DNA from: Saxidomus purpurata
Lineage: Eukaryota > Mollusca > Bivalvia > Venerida > Veneridae
DNA: 64,000 nt
Assembly: GCA_022818135.1 (NCBI GenBank)
Contig: JAFMSR010000002.1
Coordinates: forward strand, 43,708,699-43,772,698
Direction: 5' to 3'
The first letter of the stretch is position 1; each line of letters begins with the position of its first letter. Under the pieces are notes generated by a model. It did no database searches, had not been told where the DNA came from, and worked only from the letters and a program-made list of their open reading frames with translations. Positions 16,155 to 29,300 of this stretch are shown here, one piece after another. The position numbers and the translations under genes are program-made.

Positions 16155-17990
16155 TATAAGCGTATGCATTGCAATGTAGCTGTTCATAATGAGACAGATC
16201 AATACTATGACCCTCACATTCAGCCTGTGAACATGCAACATTTTCAAGGTTAAGAATTTCTAATGATGCTGCTTGTGAAAGGAATGATGATAATGATGTG
16301 CACTGCTGATGTGATAACCTACAGTCACTGATCGCACATGACTTTAGATCAGTAGTAGGTGATTCACCACATACATATATCTGGTTACAATAAAATAACT
16401 GTAGCTTCTGTAGCTGTTCATGATGAGACAGATCAATACTATGACCATCACATTCAGCCTGCAAACATGCAACATTTTCAAGGTAAAGACTTTCTAATGA
16501 TGCTGCTTGTGAAAGGAATGATGATAATGATGTGCACTGCTGATGTGATAACCTACAGTCACTGATCCCACATGACTTTAGATTAATAGTAGGGGTAACA
16601 CCACATACATATATCTGGGAACAATGAAATAACTGTAACTTCTGTAGCTGTTCATGATGAGAGAGATCGATACTATGTCTATCACAATCATCCTGCTTGC
16701 ATGTGACATTTTCAAGGTAAAGACTTTCTAATGATGCTGCTTGTGAAAGGAATGATGATAATGATGTGCACTGCTGATGTGATAACCTACAGTCACTGAT
16801 GGCACATGACTTTAGATTAGTAGTAGGAGTATCACCACATACGGATATCTGGTTACAATCAAATAACTGTAACTTCTGTAGCTGTTTATGATGAGACAGA
16901 TCAATACTATGACCATCACATTCAGCCTGCAAACATGCAACATTTTCAAGGTAAAGACTTTCTAATGATGCTGCTTGTGAAAGGAATGATGATAATGATG
17001 TGCACTGCTGATGTGATAACCTACAGTCACTGATCCCACATGACTTTAGATAAGAAGTATGAGTAACACCACATACAGATATCTCGTTACAATACAATAA
17101 CTGTAGCTTCTGTAGCTGTTCATGATGAGACATATCAATAGTATGACCATCACATTCAGCCTGCAAACATGTGACGTTTTCAAGGTAAAGACTTTCTAAT
17201 GATGCTGCTTGTGAAAGAAATGATGATAATGATGTGCATTGCTGATGTGATAACCTACAATCACTGATCGCACATGACTTTAGATTAGTAGTAGGAGTAT
17301 CACCACATACGGATATCTGGTTACAACAATATAACTGTAACTTCTTTAGCTGTTCATGATAAGAGAGATCGATACTATGTCCATCACATTCAGCCTGCTC
17401 ACATGTGACATTGTTAATGTCAAGATTTTTTAATGATGCTGCTTTTGAAAGGAATGATGCCAACGATGTGCATTGCTGATGTGATAACCTAAAGCTTCTG
17501 ATCTCAAATAACTGTATATTAGTAGAAGGAGTATCACCAGTTACAGAAATCTGATAGCAACCAAATATCTGTAACTTCTGTAGCTGTTCATGATGAGAGA
17601 GATCGATGATATGACCATCACATCCAAAATGGTCACATGTGACACTTTCAAGGTAAAGACTTTCTAATGAAAGTGCTTGTGAAAGGAATGATGATAATGA
17701 TGTGCACTGCTGATGTGATAACATACATCTTCTGATCTTGCATGTCTTCAGATTAATAGTAGGAGTAACATCAAATACAGATACAGATATATGGTAACAG
17801 TCTTCTAACTGTAGCTGTTCTAGATGAGAGAGATCGATACTGTGACCATCACATGCAATTTGCTCACATGCGACGCTTTCAAGGTAAAGACTTTCTAATG
17901 ATGCTGCTTGTGAAAGGAATGATGATAATGATGTGCATTGCGTGTGTGATAAACGCACCTCAGGGCGAATTGTGGCAAAGCTTACAGATT
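16150..17990 (-). repeat. 234-bp (78-codon) LRR-encoding tandem array inside the NLR gene
   Basis: Seven full units and a partial eighth, each starting LSHQQCTSLSSFLSQAASLE (first one LSHTQ) and holding roughly three leucine-rich repeats. The conserved blocks are spaced 234 bp apart in DNA. The last four to five units (16150-17270) are nearly identical, while the first three, closest to the NACHT domain, are more diverged. Differences cluster in the 'C.QAECDGH.ID' and 'LQLF.CNQI.VCG.TPT' segments. The array breaks off mid-unit and ends with HCNAYAYK and a stop. Confidence 0.93.
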
Positions 17991-20900
17991 TTACAGAAGA
18001 GAGGCACCTTTCAAGCTGCACTTGAGTGTTAATTATACAGTCGCAGAGGTTAACGCGTAGCTGTAGTTGCTGATCAGTAGAGTTAGATTCTGATACACAA
18101 CGAAAGCATGTATCCTCAATTTGCTGTGCTAAATTAGGGTAACCTGACATGTTTAAATATCCAAAATGGTAATGTTTTGGTTCCCCTCTGTATTTCACCA
18201 ATTGCTCATCTCTGTACGCCACCTGACAAATGCATTCAAGGATACGATCTGTAAGGAAAGGTGATAGTCCGCATACCATGATCAAAACGTTTTTCAACCG
18301 CAGCAATTCTGCAGCAGAGGTGTTGTGCGGAATGAGATCCTCTATGAGATTTCTTTGAGAAGTTTGAGTTTGTGGGAGACAGTAACTAGAAATATACACA
18401 GCAGCAAAATACTCCAGATATGATGTATGTATAAATGAAAATTGCGACTTTGCATAGATCGGATTGGCACATTTTACTTCATGTAGTATCCCCAGTTGAA
18501 CAACTGCTGAAATTTCTTCCTTATTTAAACCTAACTGTTTTATTCTGTTTCGGTGAAGTACAACGGAAGACACATCTTCTTCAACGAATATGTCATGGGC
18601 TACTTTTCCTAAAAGTAAAATGAGATCGCAGTTGTCTTGACATCTAGTGTAGCCGTTAAACATTTCTGGTAGTTGCAGTGGTTCTTTCAATGTTTTTCGA
18701 AAATCAGGTAGTTCAATATATTCCCTGCCTTTTTCCCACCCTAATACTGTATTTACAAAATGTGTATAAATATAAGTAATTGATTGATCTATTGGACTCG
18801 TTTCTAAGCTGTCGTCACAGTACATACAGGTGAGTTGTTGCAGCAACATTGGCGCTTCTTGTAGATCCTTGAGATTCAAATGTTGAAGTTTTTGGTAAAA
18901 GTCGTTCACAGCACCTGGTGACGATTTACCTAAAAGTGCCATATACTTTTGAATTATAGATTTCAGTTCCTTTACACCCAAGAGATTTACTTTCAGGTCG
19001 CATTCGGATGATTTCATATCAAGTATCCCACGAGCCGAAGGCCGAGATGTTGTTATAATTGTTGCAGAACATTCAAGACGTGATGCCAGCAATCCATATG
19101 TTTCGTGTGGTAATAGGCGCGATTCACTTTTTTGAGGAGGTGTCCACTCGTCCAGACCATCTGCTAGAAGGAGACAATTTTCTGACTCGTCTGAGAATAT
19201 CTTGTCAATCAGTGTGCTATATTGTGGTAATTGCTTCTTTATCATCTCAGCAAAATCATCACTCTTACCTGACATAAACTGTAATGGCACGTAAAACAGA
19301 AGCTCAAATGAACTTATATCCCTTACATTGTCTTCATCGGCAGTTCCCACGTTTTTATTGCCCATATCTAATTCTCTTTTGTCCAGTTTTTCTGTGACAG
19401 CTCTGCACCAGTTCTCCATCATCATTTTACAAAACGAGGTCTTACCTGTTCCAACATCTCCTATGATGTAGATCCTTCTGTTTTTTCCATCACGTGAATG
19501 AAATATATCTTGATAACAGTTAATGTGTCTTACTTGCTTTACATGAGCAGACTTTTCTGGTTCTTTATTAGTCTTTGAGTGCATCATTCCTGCCTCATCA
19601 CTGGTGAATCTTTCAGGTTTGATTCTGTCCCTGTCATCTTTCTCTTCGACCACCATGTTAGGGGAGACATATACCGCACTGATATTGAAATCATTGTCTT
19701 TCGTTCTTAGTGGAGAAAGCCACGTCTTCACATCATGTGTTCGATAGAGTTTTACAAGATGATGCTGGAGGTCTGCAAAAGATATATCAGAATATTCATT
19801 TATTTTTTGCCTTAAGTGTAAAAGAATAAAACTTTCAAAATAAGAGTGAAGGGATACAATCGACCTGTAAATCTACAATGTGTAAACTAGCACATTTTTA
19901 GTCATTTAACTCACTTCAAAAGGGAACAAGCAAATTCAATTCATTTATTTCCATCACCAAATGAAGCAAATCATTGAAATTTGAATTGAAAAGTGTATTG
20001 GTAAATTTTACCAATTCAGAAAAAAGCATTTTCAAATTTGTTCAACAGATGCCAACAAATGGAGCATATAATTTTGAAAAAGTATTATCAGGCGTGTATA
20101 TGTGCATATTTTAATATACACAATAATAACAACAGTCAGGGGTGTAATGTGCTTAAATTATTTTTACAAGTAAAATTTATCATTTACTCATCACTCACTA
20201 AAATAACTTCTTTCAGTTATTTTTCACTCATGATACTCATTCAAGTTATTTTCGTTCAAATACATGTAGTACAAAGATTTAACATCATTCTTCCACAAGA
20301 ATATGAATTTTCTGGGGAGTTATACAATTTTTTTTCTATGGCTTTGATCATTGAATTTCAAGATTATGAAATAAAATCTGTTATGTCATGACAAAACATT
20401 CTTACGCCAGGGCTTTGAAGTAGGACATTCAACTTAGTATCTAGAATTTTTAATTTACTTTCTTGAATTTTCAACTTATTAAGTTGAATTTTCAAAATAT
20501 TATCTTGAATTTTCAACATAGTGTCTTGAATTTCCAACTTAGTTATGTTGAACTAGATGCCCACGTGCAACATGTCGAGTCGCCATATGTTAAAAGGGCT
20601 AACTCCTTACCAAGAAGAGATAGGTCAAAATACACCTAAATATTGAATGTAACATGCATGTTGTACCACAGAAAAATAGTCTCGATTTTTCTCTACGGTC
20701 AGTAATAAAAAAGTTACAATATAAGCAATTTATAGTAACAACAAAGGGAAGTAATTCTACAAACAAGGGTAGCCCATGGTGGTGAACATTTGTGCGAAGT
20801 TACATCAAAATCCCTCCATGCATGAAGAAGAAATCCTCCAGAAAAAGATATTCTTGAATTTGACCTTTAACCTCTAAGTGTGACCTTGACCTTAGACCTA

Positions 20901-23900
20901 GGGACCTGGTTCTTGCGCATGACGCTCCATCTCATGATGGTGAATATTTTTGCCAGGTAACATCAAAATCCCTCCACGCATGAAGAAGAAATGCTCCGGA
21001 CAAAGTCATTCTTGAATTATTCTTGAATCTGACCTTTGGCCTCTAAGTGTGACTTAAACCTAGGGACTTGGCTCTTGCGCATGACACTCAGTCTCACAGT
21101 GGTGACCATTTGTGCCAAGTAACATCAAAATCCTTCCATGCATGAAAAAGATATGCCCCGGACAAAGTCATTCTTGAATTTGACCTTTAACCTCCAAGTG
21201 TGACCTTAACCTTAGACCTAGGGACCTGGTTCTTGGGCATGACACTCCGTCTTATGATGGTGAACATTTGTGCCAAGTTATTTAAGAATCCCTTGATCCA
21301 TGGATAAATTACAGCCCAGACAAGTTAAACTCGGACGGACGCACGCATGCACATACTGTAAGTGTATTGATATTAGCGGAGTGCTAATTTCCGCGCTATT
21401 AGCAGGGTCGGGTGTGCACTTATTCGTGTCCAGCGCCAATATTTGACTTAAATGGAAGGCTTTCCCAATGATAAAATAACATTCATCATATTAAAAATAC
21501 CATAATTACTATTCAACAGAACATAGAAAAATACATTTATTGTGACATAGTGACAATTATTGCATTCATTCACTAATATTTTGCAGAAAGGTTTGAATAG
21601 AAATATCAAATATGTATCAAACTTCAATGCAAAAGTCGAATGTTTGTGTAAATTAATATGCATTTCTTCATCTTCACAAATGTCATTAAAACATCGTATA
21701 TAACACATTCGGAGTAGATCGCCAGTTTGTCCGGTCGCGCTAATCACAATGTCATCATAACAAAGGCTTTCACTGTGCTGACAAAACAAACAATTATCAC
21801 CATATACAGTACAGCACAGGCGGATTCCGTTTTTGCCGCGCTATAGCGCGGGAGGTTTTACAACGCGGGAGCAATAAAACCATGTCGCATCACGCGGCAT
21901 ATGATTGTATATGCGGCATCTATATGCCGCGTGTCATTTGCGATATGCGACAAGTACCATGCCGCGTGACGCGGCGTAAATGATTAATTTTTCCTTTAAA
22001 AAGTAATGCCTTTTGCACAATGTACAAAATGTACATGTAATTATATAAAAGGTTTTATAAGATATTTTTGCATGAGTTACTGCAGTTTACTATCTTTCGA
22101 GTATGTTTAAAAAAAAATTATTGTATATAATTAAAAGTTGTAACATTTTCATGACTTTGTTCTTTTATTCTAAACTTTTTATTACAGATATCGTTGTTTG
22201 TCGCAAGAATTATAATATTATTGCTTATCAATAATTTGTCGTCGTTTTGATGTACATGTATGTATTTAAACAAAATTGATTCCGACGCTTGCCTTGAAGT
22301 TGGGGATAATTAGTATCACATCTTAATTTAGTAGACGCTTATTGCTAATATTAAAAAAGGGTGATGATTGCCATTGTCTACAGTACTGTCAGCATGTTTT
22401 TCATTTTAATGAACCATAAAGTAAGATAATCGGCTAAAACAGATATCATTGGCAATTTACTGTCGAAGTAGTTAAGACAGGATTATTTTAGTGTCAAATA
22501 TTTAAAACTCTTTTATTAATAAGTTTATTGTAGAAACTGATCGAGGTAAACTAAATAAATTATTCGTTCTTGTATCTGATTTGAGCTACAGAGACACAAT
22601 AATCTTAAATAAATACTGAAACAGATGATAACCGCAAACTGTCGATTTACTGCATTTGAATTAACTATTACAATGTATACGTATGTTCCTTTTTTCGTCA
22701 TACGTTGCGACAAAAATTATGTTTGTTATAAATATAAGAAGTGACAATTATTTGCCGTCTGAATGTACAACAAATCGGCATCAACTCTTTTAAATGTACG
22801 GTACTACATTAAGTTTCTAAAGTAGACATTTCCAGCTTTCAATTTGGTGAATTTCGTACGGTGCAGAACTGGTCATGATCTGCACTGATTGAAAATTCAT
22901 GCAGAACAATAGCTGCTAGCATGAAAATTGTTACTTTATCAAAACAACAATCTCTCAGCGCTGACTACATCCACATAATCAGTAGATAAATGTAAGAACT
23001 AAACTTCACAAAAATACAAGTAACAGCCTAAATACTGTACGTCCACTTATCAACCACCTACATTGTGAGAGCTCGAACCGGGGACCGTTCTTACAGACGG
23101 GCAGTTTACCTTATTACAGTAAAATCCGTATATAGTGACTCCGGATATAACGTAACTTCAGCTATAACGAACAGTTCTTTCCTCTTTTTTTTGTTAAATG
23201 TAAAAAGATGCGGTTATAACTTATATCGTACTCCGTTTATAAGGACACTTCGGATATAGTCTTCTATATTTCACATGTATAACCTTTTGATAAACTAGTT
23301 AAAAGAGAATACCAACACAATTGCTAAGTACGATGTTCAAGTGATAATATTTTTCGTAAACAATTATGAGCGTTTCTTTAAAAGCATGCAGACCGGGTGA
23401 AATCCCATTTTGGGAGAAAAAAAACATGTTAAATATTCAAGTTTTGGCTATTGAGCGAAAATCGGCTTCATTCAATTGTATCAAATACAAAATTATTTTG
23501 TTTCAGTATTGCCAATGAAGACATGAACAGTATTTTTATGTTTTATTAATCTTTGCAATTATTTTACATACGGATATAGAAAAGGATAACAGTTATAGAT
23601 AAAAGGTGGTAGAAAAATCAAAAGCAACTGTAAGTTGATGGTTGGGATTTGACTATAAAAATACTTGTTCGATATGTATTTTAGTTCGATATATATAAGG
23701 AACGTCGATATATCAATATAAGGAACTAAAGGATATTAGGAACACATCTGATAGATCCCGTAGAGTTCGTTATAAGCAGAATTTACTGTGTACCGGTACT
23801 ACGTTTTCATCTACGAGATACAAATTTCCACCCAATACCGGTGATAGATTATAAACCTTATACTTAACTGCTGCAATGATCTCTCATCGCTGCCGGGCTA

Positions 23901-26297
23901 TTTTTACGTAAATTAAAAGCAGCAAGCACATCACATACATACGAAAAAATGACTGTAAAACTATTTAAAAAAATAAACATAGGGTTGTGGGTATTCTTTT
24001 TCTTAGTTAGATCATTTTCTATCCATTTATAGCAGTTTTGAAGAAGAATTCGAGAAAAAGCTGTTTATTAATTTTTTCATCCCCATTCTGTATTTACACT
24101 TATTTCTGCTTACTTGCGTGAAAATAAATCTACCATGTCCATTAAGTAGTGGATAAGGAAATCCCATTCTCATGTATTTCAGCGTTAATTTACAGTAAAT
24201 ATGTCGTGATTCTTTTAAGCATTCTTTTTTTTCAATTATCAACATTTAAAGTGATCACGATGCTTTAATATTATTCTTAACATTTGTCTTCTTGGTCGTA
24301 CTCTGTCATTCAATGTAGTATTTGTCGATCTCTGCATTAAGATAATTCATTCAAAATAATCGTATGGGTAGAGGTATTTCTTTTTCATCTCACAGTTCTA
24401 AAACACGTTTCTATACATACATGTTTTTATGGTTACTAAAACTTACTGGTATACACATGTAATTACTAAAAACATTTAAGACTGAAATTTTATTTAATCC
24501 CTACTAATTTTACTTGTTACAATATGGAATACATTGAACATCATTATTGAAAAACACAGTTTTATACATGTGTAAAATACAATATAGTGCATATTTTTAT
24601 TTCATTGTTTTTACCTGTATAGAAAATGACATGCCGCATAACGTCGCGACATGCGGGACTCGTTGTCGCGCTTGATTGCTATTTTGTCTTTCAGATGCCG
24701 CATACAATTTGCGATGTCGCGTCACGCGTTTGATTTCCCGTCGCATCTCCATGCTCTCAGACTCTATTTACGTCCTATTTTAAATTGGTGGCTTAAAATC
24801 GCTGATTTCTTATTTTAGCGCTGCCGATGTTGCGCTAATTAAAGTACGCGCTAATAAGTTGAAACCACTCAATTCATGGTGTTTGCGCTAAAATTTTCCT
24901 GTGCTTATTTAAGTACACTTACTGTACACCGAACCCCCATTTGGACAGCTATATCCAGCTTTCGCAAGGGGCTAGACAAAAAATCAAATAAAACAAGAGC
25001 TGTCACATGACAGCACGCTCGACTATTCGAAAGGTTGTTGGTAAAATGGTTTTTTTGTCAAAGAACAGGAGTATTGTGTAATTGTCTGTAAGAATTAAGG
25101 TCAAAGATATGAAACTTGTTCAAAGACCTTTGTAAATGTACATTACATTCAAAGCCTTACTCTGGATTCTGTAAGCCAAGTGGAGGGAGGAGGGGATAAT
25201 TTCAAAGAAATACATAACCTTGTAAATTTGATCATGAATAACTTTGTAACTTTTCAAAATTGAAATGTATAGAATTAAAAAAGCATGACCGCTGCATGCT
25301 GCATAATTATTCTATGATATTTCAAAAGAAAGCCATTTCGAGTATTTTCACGTTAGTCTGGTAAAAAACTGTGACAAAATTCTAAGTTAAAAGGGGCATA
25401 AATGTCAAAAATCAAAAATATTGGTGAAGATGTTGACAGTAAACATACATTTTAAGTCCATAAAAAAAATCAAAGTTAAAAAGGGGCATAAATCTGTCAA
25501 AAATCAAAACAGAGTTATGGGGATTGTTTCCTCAGATGTAGATGTTGATGGTAGACACATACTTTGAGTTTCAAGTCAATACCTTTGATAGTATTCAAAA
25601 CATTTGACTTTATAAAATCTTTTACCAAATATTCTAAGTTAAAAAGGGGCATAAATCTGTCAAAAATCAAAACAGAGTTATGGGGATTGTTTCCTCAGGT
25701 GTAGATGTTGATTGTAGACACATACTTTGAGTTTCAAGTCAATACCTTTGATAGTATTCAAGATATTTGAATTTATAAAAATCTTTAACAAAAAAATCTA
25801 CGTTAAAAAGGGGCATAAATCTGTCAAAAATCAAAACGGAGTTATGAGGATTGTTTCCTCAGGTGTAGATGCTGATGGTAAAGATATATTTTGAGTTTCA
25901 AGTCAATACCTTTGATAATTTGCAAGATATTTGAATTTATAAAAAAGTTTAACCAAAAATTCTAAGTTAAAAAGGGGCATAAATCTGTCAAAAATCAAAA
26001 CAGAGTTATGGGGATTGTTTCCTCAGGTGTAGATGTTGATTGTAGACACATTCTTTGAGTTTCAAGTCAATACCTTTGATAGTATTCAAGATATTTGACT
26101 TTATTAAAAACTTTAACAAAAAAATTCTAAGTTAAAAAGGGGCATAAATCTGTCAAAAATCAAAACAGAGTTATGAGGACTGTTTCCTCAGGTGTAGATG
26201 TTGATGGTAAAGATATATTTTGAGTTTCAAGCCAATACCTTTGAAAATATGCAAGATATTTGAATTTATAAAAAACTTTAACCAACGCAGACGCCGA

Positions 26298-26336
<39 letters not shown>

Positions 26337-29300
26337 GAGTGCAATAGTCTCCTTATTCTTCGAATAGTCGAGCTAAAAACAAACAAAGTGGCAGTCTATT
26401 GGGCTTCCGTTAATTTGACATCTAGAATGTTAACAAAGTTTTTCTTTGATTTGACCATGTGACCTAGATTTTTGTTTTTTATCCCATGTGACATGAGTTT
26501 GAAGTTGAATTAGAAATCCTGAACACAAACATTCTGACCACTTTTGATGACAATTGGTTAATAAATGTGACATCTAAGGAAGCTAAGAAAGCCTCTCTTT
26601 GATTTGACCTTGTGATCTAGTTTTTTAACAAAGGTTGACCTAGAAATCATTAAGACAGACATTCTGATTTATTTTCACGATGAGTAGCTTCTATAGTGTT
26701 AACATACACAAGGTTTTTAGCTGAGCTTATGTAATGGTGGTTTGTACGTCAACCGTCATTCCTTAAACCTTTCCTTGATAACATACTGCGGACTAGAATT
26801 TTCACTTGACTTTCATGAAACTTGCTCATATGGTTGTCTGCAACCTTAAATGATCTCTACTGCTTTTATGGATAAGCCGGTCAAAGGTCACAGTGACCTG
26901 ATTTCCTTTTTCTTGAGAACACTCTTAAGGACAAAATTGTTATTCAACTTTCATCAAACATGCTCAGAAGGTTGCATGCAACCAGAAGATGACCCCTATT
27001 GATTTTGGAGTCAGTAACCCGAACTTTGAAAATCGCTTCCGCTTTATATCTCGAGATCTATAATCACCCAAGTGTTGGAACTTTATAGGATGATTGGTCT
27101 TACTGAGTAGATGATCCCTACTGTTTTTGGGGGTCAGTGGGTCAAGGTCAATATCACACTGACCGGTCAGTTTTTTCTTGCTAACATTCAAAAAGATTTT
27201 CAGAAAACATACTCAGAACAGTCTAATCAGTCCAGTAGAGCGATACTGACCCTGTTTGGCCTTTTGTTCTTTCTTTCTTTTTGACCACGTGATACAGATT
27301 TCAATGGTAATAATGTGTAGCAATATTCCTCGCACCTCTTTCAAAACTGTAGGAGGAGTTTGTTCCAAAAACTAAATTTGCTACATGAAATTTAAATAAT
27401 AGAAATGTCTAAGTTCAAAGGGGCATAATTCTTTATCTGAATACACACTAAATATGTGTCTACCATTCATGATAATATGTTTGTGCCAATTTGAATTGTA
27501 ATTCTTAACAAGGTTGCCATGATGGCACATCTTGTATCATTGCACTTTAAAACAAGAAAGTTGGTCAAAAAGGCATAATCAAGGCCTGTCATAGGAAATT
27601 TGGATATAACTTTGCAAAACTGCACAAATAGTTTAAAGTTCATATTTTTAGCTTGAACAAGCAAATTTCGGTGAATTCATATCCAACGCAAAATAGCTGA
27701 AAAAGAACAACTGGAAAGTGTATTGGTCGGTCTGTCAGAAATTTTTTTTTTTTTTAAATTCCACCACCCCACTGGGGCCTTATCTCTGAGGTGATATTTT
27801 ATTTCTTCAACTTACAGACATAAAGAACTTAATTGTAGTAATTAAATTAAATCAGTACTAATACTTTCAGACAAGAATTCTTAAATTTATAAAAAGAATA
27901 ATTATATAAGAAAAGTATTACATTGTACTTCATTTCTGTAAAAATCCAGTTTCTAAATTTTCTTTAGTTAGAGAATACAAAGTTGATTATTTGTGCCAAA
28001 CAAAATAATATTCTGACAAGCCTTTTCAGAAAAGAGAAGCATTTTTAAAATTTAACCACCCCATCTGGGCCTCATTTCTGAGGGGTTATTCTTTTTTCAG
28101 CATCTCACAGTGATAAGAACTCTTTTCTTATCAGTTTAATTAAATCAGTACTTTCAGTTTCAGAAAACAAAAAATTCAAAGTTTCTAAATAGACTTAATA
28201 GAGCTTTAAGAAAAGCACTTCACCCCCTTAAGGGGCCTCATTTCTACAAAAAAATCAGGAAGTGAATGGGATGGATATTAGAAAGAGTGATCATTGAATT
28301 ATTTGAGCTAATTAGAATTTAATTTTTATAACGGGTTTCAGAGAAATATAATTTCAATGTTTTATATTGAATATAGAAGAAAATAACAATGAAAGGGCAG
28401 TAACTCTCGAGGTACTATCTGATCTTGACGAAAGGTGTGTGTGCGAAGCGGTATTATGCTATTGTATACTTATTACAAGTTTTTATGAAATTCTGTCCAT
28501 GGTTCTTGAGTTATGACTCCGGACGGCTGCACGGACAAACCAAGAAAATAACAATTAAAGGGCAATTACTCTCGAGGTACTATCTGATCTTGACAAAAGA
28601 TGTGTGTGCGAAGCGGTATTATGCTATTGTACACCTATTACAAGTTTTTATGAAATTCTGTCCTTGGTTCTTGAGTTATGCTCCGGACAGATTGACAGAC
28701 AGACAGACAAAACAATATCCCTCCGCCTTCGGCAGGGGATAAAACAAGAGCTGTCAGTAGGAGAACGTGCTCGACTTTTTTCAGTGCTTGCCAATATAAC
28801 AAAATTTAGTCAGTAAAAATAACCAAGGATGTGTATAAGCAAGACCCACAAGCAGCAAGATATAAAGTCAAGTGTTATCAAACTTATTTGTTTGCTAGCC
28901 CTGAATACTGCAGCAAAGTTTTAAATTAATACTTCAAGTCGTTAAGTACAAATCAAGAAACATTTTCACACGGTTATCGTCTCTTGCTTACAGACAGGTG
29001 TTATAATGGTACATAAGTATTCCAACTTTCAAAGTAATATCTTAAATGGAAAAGTCAAAAAGGGCCATAATTCAAATGAAATCCTTGACAGAGTTACCTT
29101 CACCTGTCTGTGTTTGGGAATCATGATGGTAAACAAGTATTCTAACTTTCAAAGTAATATCTCAAACAGTTTAGTCAAAAAGTGGATTGGTACGAAAAAC
29201 TTAACCAAGATTCTAAGTCGATAAAGGGCCTTAATTTTTTTAAAACAAATCCTTGACAGAGCTACCTTCTCTTGCCTACAGATGGGGGTAATAATGTCAA

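Larger units (their letters stand above)
21356..24924. mobile_element. 3.57-kb non-autonomous TIR element with TA target duplication
   Basis: The ends are CTGTAAGTGTA and TACACTTACTG, inverted with one mismatch and flanked by TA on both sides. GC-rich subterminal blocks rich in GCGGCAT/ATGCCGC and CGCGCTATAGCGCG palindromes lie at 21828-21975 and 24640-24760 in otherwise AT-rich DNA. No transposase frame is visible. The terminal CWGTA/TACTG and TA duplication fit the Tc1/mariner-pogo group. It holds a SINE and a pogo-like element. Confidence 0.65.
20565..24975 (+). mobile_element. Tandem-repeat element (~150-bp core) split by a 3.6-kb insertion
   Basis: The left part (20565-21355) holds about four units with 'cctccatgcatgaagaag', 'ttgaatttgacctttaacct' and 'gtgaccttgaccttagacct', and ends 'cggacgcacgcatgcacata'. 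The sequence resumes at 24925 with 'taccgaaccccc..gcaaggggctagac'-like text (caccgaacccccatttgg.. at 24927). The two halves rejoin cleanly when 21356-24924 and one TA are removed. Confidence 0.7.

Noticed and set aside
16359..16565. Plus-strand open frames over the LRR array
   Set aside because: They are antisense shadows of the repeated LRR units and share their periodicity.
20038..20391. 117-codon open frame in NLR intron 4
   Set aside because: Low-complexity, AT-driven composition, no domain, no splice context, antisense to the NLR gene.
28425..28742. 105-codon open frame containing two similar halves
   Set aside because: The two halves come from a non-coding ~170-bp direct repeat in an intron. 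The apparent protein repeat is a by-product.
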